This document shows, piece by piece, positions 60,717 through 64,000 of a DNA stretch of 64,000 nucleotides (position 1 is the stretch's first letter; every line of letters starts with the position of its first letter). The position numbers and the translations under genes are program-made. The stretch is taken from positions 372,001 to 436,000 of the forward strand of contig CAWAPQ010000003.1 of NCBI GenBank assembly GCA_963783965.1, written 5' to 3'. The stretch is from Bog-473 sp963783965. GTDB lineage: Bacteria; Actinomycetota; Acidimicrobiia; Acidimicrobiales; RAAP-2. The notes beneath the pieces are model-generated. The model was not told the origin of the DNA and did not search any database. It was given only the letters and a program-made list of their open reading frames with translations.

Positions 60717-61259
60717 TCAGCCGCTGATCAACTCATTTCTGGGGTAGTCCTCGTGCAGAAGCGCCGCAGCCTGCTGCGATCCGACAAGCGGGAGACGGTC
60801 GACGTCAAGCAAGCCAAGCTGGACGAGCATTGAGCCCTGATCCCAGTAGATCCGCTCAAAGGCGATCTTTCCGTTCTCAAATCCCACGACGGCCACATGC
60901 GGTAGTTCCACCCTGCGACCCGTGGGAGCGAGTCCCGGAAGGATCGCATCCATGACGATGTCGTGGGTGAACCGCACGATGAATTCATCGATCAACATGT
61001 TGTCAGTCGTCGTTCGGGAGATTCGCTCGACCGAGAGATCGGTAGGCCATTTCCCGACGAAGTGGTCTCTGTAAAAGTCGTGCAGCGCGTCTTTGCCTCT
61101 CGCACCAGTAACTACCGGCACATGAGTGAGGCTCGGCGCATCGGTCATGGTCTCCATCGCCTTGTCGGCGTCTCGAAACTCGAACTCTGCTGACATGTGA
61201 GCGTCGAAGACGGCCCCGAGATCAGATCCCGCTTCTGCCTGCATCGCGTCTGAATCCAT
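60717..61259 (-). CDS. SnoaL-like/NTF2-fold protein
   Basis: A 180-residue protein with TDAPSLTHVPVVTGARGKDA, DFYRDHFVGKWPTDLSVERI and VVGFENGKIAFERIYWDQGS, the pattern of SnoaL-like polyketide-cyclase-type proteins found in dehalogenase- or carboxymethylenebutenolidase-like groups. Function unknown. The start region is followed by a repeat copy. Confidence 0.83.
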   Translation of the reverse strand: MDSDAMQAEAGSDLGAVFDAHMSAEFEFRDADKAMETMTDAPSLTHVPVVTGARGKDALHDFYRDHFVGKWPTDLSVERISRTTTDNMLIDEFIVRFTHDIVMDAILPGLAPTGRRVELPHVAVVGFENGKIAFERIYWDQGSMLVQLGLLDVDRLPLVGSQQAAALLHEDYPRNELISG

Positions 61260-61305
61260 CGTGTCGACGATACTCCCGCGCCGCTCTTGAGCGAGTGCCT
61301 CAAAG

Positions 61306-61349
61306 TGGGGGGCGGGACGTCACCCCGATCCGGGGAACGGGGCACGCCT
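61306..61349. repeat. dispersed repeat copy (m)
   Basis: GGGACGTCACCCCGATCCGG followed by GGAACGGGGCACGCC, with mirrored CCCCGATCCGGGG arms, lies between two minus-strand genes. Confidence 0.5.
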
Positions 61350-61410
61350 TCTTCACCGCCCACGGGGCGACGTTCCGTGGGCGTCGGACACGCTCAGGGC
61401 AGTTGTATGA

Positions 61411-62160
61411 TCAACGACGCCGGGCAAGGTAGAGCGCGGCGTCCTCTACCTTCTCGATCTTCCCCTCGAACTCATCGTTGATGATCCCCTCGATGACTTG
61501 GTATTGCTCGTCGGTCCGGTGACCTCCATAGGTCTTGGTAACCGCAACGAATGTTGCCGCGTCGAGCCTTCGTACGAACCGGTGTCGGAGAACGGAAAAC
61601 TCATCGAATCTGGCATCGGCTCGAACGGGCTGCATCGAAGCTTCAACATGATCAAGTCGCTTCTCCCAAGGTGAGCCGAACACGTCAGCCAAGCGGTCCT
61701 CAAAGTGGCCTTGTCCCCACGAGACCACCTCGGTCCATATAAGGGCCAGGTATCCGTTCGGCTTGATGAGCTGCGCTGCACGGTCGACACCCGCCGTTGG
61801 CTCGATCCAATGCCAGGCGTTGAAGGATGACAGCAAGTTCACCGAGCGTTGGGTCGCATAGTCCTCGAATCGACCCACGATGACCCGCCCACGGTCAGCC
61901 AGCTTTACCTCGGCCAAAGCCGCCAACTCAGAAGATGGTTCGATGGCCGTCACACGTAGGCCACAGTCCGCCAGTGGCTCCGTGGCGATTCCGGTTCCGG
62001 CTCCTACCTCGATCACTTCATCGCCTACGGAAAGGTCGGCGATTCTGATGATGTCGCCGAAGACCTGCCGCGGATAGCGAGGACGAAAGCGGTCGTAGTC
62101 CAAGGCCTGGGCGGAGAATCGCATCGACGCCTCAGAAGCAACCCGCCAGAAGTCCGACAT
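61411..62160 (-). CDS. class I SAM-dependent methyltransferase
   Basis: A 249-residue enzyme with motif I VIEVGAGTGIATEPLADCGL, motif II VTAIEPSSELAALAEVKLAD and LSSFNAWHWIEPTAGVDRAA, PNGYLALIWTEVVSWG further on. The ending FEGKIEKVEDAALYLARRR is characteristic of the small-molecule methyltransferase subgroup. It is the fifth SAM methyltransferase in the accessory part. Confidence 0.88.
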   Translation of the reverse strand: MSDFWRVASEASMRFSAQALDYDRFRPRYPRQVFGDIIRIADLSVGDEVIEVGAGTGIATEPLADCGLRVTAIEPSSELAALAEVKLADRGRVIVGRFEDYATQRSVNLLSSFNAWHWIEPTAGVDRAAQLIKPNGYLALIWTEVVSWGQGHFEDRLADVFGSPWEKRLDHVEASMQPVRADARFDEFSVLRHRFVRRLDAATFVAVTKTYGGHRTDEQYQVIEGIINDEFEGKIEKVEDAALYLARRR

Positions 62161-62291
62161 AGGTCACAAGTATCGCCGAAGGTCGTCGGGTTCGCCTTGA
62201 TGCGTAGACCGGGCCGTCTGCCGGATGAAACGTGATCCTAAAGCGAAACCCGCTCTGTCCCGAGAACCGCCAAGTTGGTTGGGCCCGGGGC

Positions 62292-62624
62292 TTACGGAGG
62301 AGGTGACATCCCAATCTTGTGGCGTACTTCGGCCGACGTGGCCCACGAATCTTCAAGGAGCTGACCCAAGGCTTGCCAGTCAGCGGCTTTCGATCCGTCA
62401 AGCTCTGAAGCTTTACGTTGCCAGATCACATGACGTGATCTGCCCAATGCCGCACCGATCTCATTCCAGGTGTGGTTCTGTGATCGAGCCACCTTCACTG
62501 CTTCCTTCTCGATGGCGGCGAAGTACTTTTGGAAAGCTGAAACAGCTTTCAGGACCTCAATGGGGTCGGCATGTGGATTCGTACGAAGTTGCTCCCAGTT
62601 GTCCCACGAGGCGCTATTCGACAT
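62292..62624 (-). CDS. small helix-turn-helix protein (paralogue B)
   Basis: A 110-residue homologue of the protein at 42.5 kb: DPIEVLKAVSAFQKYFAAIE and TWNEIGAALGRSRHVIWQRK line up with its DPLEVLQVAAAFSRYFDAAQ and SWEQIAESLGQSRQALWQRA. TTGACA (minus, 62655-62660), GACAAT (62631-62636) and the ATG 6 nt later predict a leaderless mRNA with the same geometry as for paralogue A. Confidence 0.72.
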   Translation of the reverse strand: MSNSASWDNWEQLRTNPHADPIEVLKAVSAFQKYFAAIEKEAVKVARSQNHTWNEIGAALGRSRHVIWQRKASELDGSKAADWQALGQLLEDSWATSAEVRHKIGMSPPP

Positions 62625-62630
62625 CCGTCG

Positions 62631-62660
62631 ATTGTCCGTCTGTGAATCGCCGCCTGTCAA
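62631..62660 (-). promoter_or_regulatory. promoter of HTH paralogue B
   Basis: TTGACA and GACAAT are separated by 18 bp, and the ATG at 62624 follows 6 nt later. Confidence 0.5.
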
Positions 62661-62815
62661 GGGACCGTGACTCACGAAACGTGTGAACTGTTGCCGAAAA
62701 AGGGTGGCATTCGACCCGTGTTGAATCGTTGTCGAACTGCTCAGCGTCGCGGCGAACGGGGGCAACCTGACGAAGCCTGAACAGCCCACTTGACTCTCAC
62801 CACCGGTCAGGGTTC

Positions 62816-63907
62816 ATGCTTCATCTTGTGGACGACCTCATGGCCATTGGTGAATTCTCGGACCGCTCAGGCCTCTCGGCCAAACGGCTCCGGACATACG
62901 CTGCGGATGGCCTCCTCGCACCGGCAGCGATAGACCCGCGTTCGGGGTATCGCTACTACTCGCCCGGCCAGTTGGACGACGCCAAGGTGATTGATGCGCT
63001 CCGTAAAGCAGGCGTACCGCTCGCCGACATCTACGCCTTCATGCGTCGGCCGTCAGAAGATCGCCTCGATGCGTGGGCGAGACAGGTCCATTGCGATGCC
63101 AACCGCCGCCAGGGAGCCCTCGCCCTTGCCCGCCGTCTCCTCACCGAGACGGAGGATCCGTCCTTTCCAACCGCCAATCCAGATTTCAAGGAGAGATTCA
63201 TGACAACACTACGGACAGCTGGTCGCTCGGAGATCGGTCAGCTGCGCGAGAACAACGAAGATGTCATCGTGCGCAGTGATCGTCTCGCCCTCGTCGCCGA
63301 TGGGATGGGGGGCCACCCTGGCGGCGAGATCGCGGCGAATGTCGCGGCGGGTGTGATTTCGGCGGTCTTCATAGGTCAATCAGAAGACGAGCTCGAAGCG
63401 GCGGTACGTGCTGCGAACTGGGCGATCCGGGACCGCGCAATCGGCCAGTCCGGACTAGAGGGCATGGGAACCACGATCTGTGCGGCTGGTCTTCTCGTGT
63501 CGGGACAGCTCGCACTCGTGCATGTCGGCGACAGCCGGGCCTATCTCTGGCATGAAGGTGCACTAAGTCAGCTGACTAAGGACCACAGCGTGACCGCCGA
63601 ACTGATCGAGCGAGGAGAGTTGCGGGAGGAGGAAGCTGCTCAGCATCCCTATTACGGGGTTCTCACCCGAGCGCTCGGAGTGGCGCCAGACGTCGAGATT
63701 GATCGCCGCACCGTTGCCGTTGAGGAGGGAGACAGAGTGCTCCTGTGCAGTGACGGTCTCTTCAACGAATTGTCCGTCGATGAGATCGCTCGTGCTGTGG
63801 AGGGAGCGAGAGACCCAGCCGCGATCATCGATACCCTGATCGAGGGGGCCAATGCTCAGGGCGGTCACGACAACATCTCCGTCGTGGTCGCCGAGGTGGC
63901 CGCCTGA
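62816..63907 (+). CDS. MerR-type regulator fused to a PP2C phosphatase
   Basis: A 363-residue protein. Residues 9-110 are a MerR winged helix (AIGEFSDRSGLSAKRLRTYA, GYRYYSPGQLDDAKVIDALR, RKAGVPLADIYAFMRRPSED). After a short linker a Stp-type PP2C domain follows: GQLRENNEDVIVRSD, VADGMGGHPGGEIAAN, HVGDSRAYLW, VLLCSDGLFNELS and GGHDNISVVV. All metal-binding Asp residues are present. An internal ATG at 63200 with AAGGAGAGA upstream could start a separate phosphatase. ATG 62840 is an alternative start. Confidence 0.88.
   Translation: MLHLVDDLMAIGEFSDRSGLSAKRLRTYAADGLLAPAAIDPRSGYRYYSPGQLDDAKVIDALRKAGVPLADIYAFMRRPSEDRLDAWARQVHCDANRRQGALALARRLLTETEDPSFPTANPDFKERFMTTLRTAGRSEIGQLRENNEDVIVRSDRLALVADGMGGHPGGEIAANVAAGVISAVFIGQSEDELEAAVRAANWAIRDRAIGQSGLEGMGTTICAAGLLVSGQLALVHVGDSRAYLWHEGALSQLTKDHSVTAELIERGELREEEAAQHPYYGVLTRALGVAPDVEIDRRTVAVEEGDRVLLCSDGLFNELSVDEIARAVEGARDPAAIIDTLIEGANAQGGHDNISVVVAEVAA
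63188..63202 (+). promoter_or_regulatory. internal Shine-Dalgarno and ATG for the PP2C domain
   Basis: AAGGAGAGATTCATG places a strong ribosome binding site and an in-frame ATG at the MerR-PP2C boundary, nearly identical to the arrangement inside the sigma-PurC gene. Confidence 0.65.
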
Positions 63908-63945
63908 TTCAACTTCACGACTGGGTGTCCCGGAAGGTGCCCACC

Positions 63946-63975
63946 TGTCACGCCGTCCCGGCGTACGCGGGCAGG
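63946..63975. repeat. dispersed repeat copy (j)
   Basis: TGTCACGCCGTCCCGGCGTA followed by CGCGGGCAGG lies at the window end after the MerR-PP2C gene. Confidence 0.6.
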
Positions 63976-64000
63976 TTGATTATTGAGGACACGTGGCGCG

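Noticed and set aside
1..64000. tRNA or rRNA genes, CRISPR arrays, insertion sequences or prophage genes
   Set aside because: I saw no cloverleaf-like sequence, no regularly spaced repeats and no transposase, integrase or phage structural motifs. The dispersed repeats are degenerate and irregularly spaced.

Overview
The window comes from a high-GC actinobacterium. The gene order recG-rsmD-coaD-yceD-rpmF-plsX-acpP-rnc-mutM-smc-ftsY-ffh-rpsP-khpA-rimM-trmD-rplS-DUF2469-yraN, a mycothiol-dependent enzyme, frequent GTG/TTG starts and many start codons 6-8 nt behind a TANNNT box (leaderless transcripts) all fit an Acidimicrobiia-like lineage. That class assignment is an inference.

Region 1 (1-18 kb) is a dense, co-directional housekeeping block: DNA repair, rRNA and tRNA methylation, coenzyme A and fatty-acid/phospholipid synthesis, ribosomal proteins L32, S16 and L19, chromosome condensation (Smc) and the SRP system (Ffh and FtsY). 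A short reverse-strand island (11.1-12.5 kb) holds a mycothiol-type enzyme and an FKBP lipoprotein. Region 2 (18-28 kb) is mixed: an NfeD/SPFH pair, a zincin, a thioesterase, YqeY, acetyltransferases, a Nudix hydrolase, a TTC38-like protein, a serine-acetyltransferase-like enzyme and a variant arginase-fold protein.

Region 3 (28-64 kb) is accessory. It has short, mostly single-gene units on both strands and visibly lower GC in places: phosphoesterase, SGNH hydrolase, two PhyH dioxygenases, several VOC, GNAT and SnoaL/NTF2 proteins, five SAM methyltransferases, an endonuclease/exonuclease/phosphatase-fold protein, a second-type methionine aminopeptidase and transporters. Its intergenic gaps carry a degenerate repeat family with core TCCCGGCGTACGGGGCAC, which I do not see in the housekeeping block.

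Regulatory highlights are a leaderless PadR gene with an operator over its start codon, followed by a HAAS-TM-PASTA protein; an ArsR/AHSA1 pair with an operator over the ArsR start; an ECF sigma factor fused in frame to a SAICAR synthetase (PurC-like) domain; and a MerR regulator fused to a PP2C phosphatase. Both fusions have a near-identical internal Shine-Dalgarno plus ATG at the domain junction.

At least eight genes (mutM, smc, ftsY and others) contain single-base frameshifts, several in short homopolymers, and one VOC gene has an in-frame TGA. Since essential genes are hit, consensus sequencing error is the first explanation to test.
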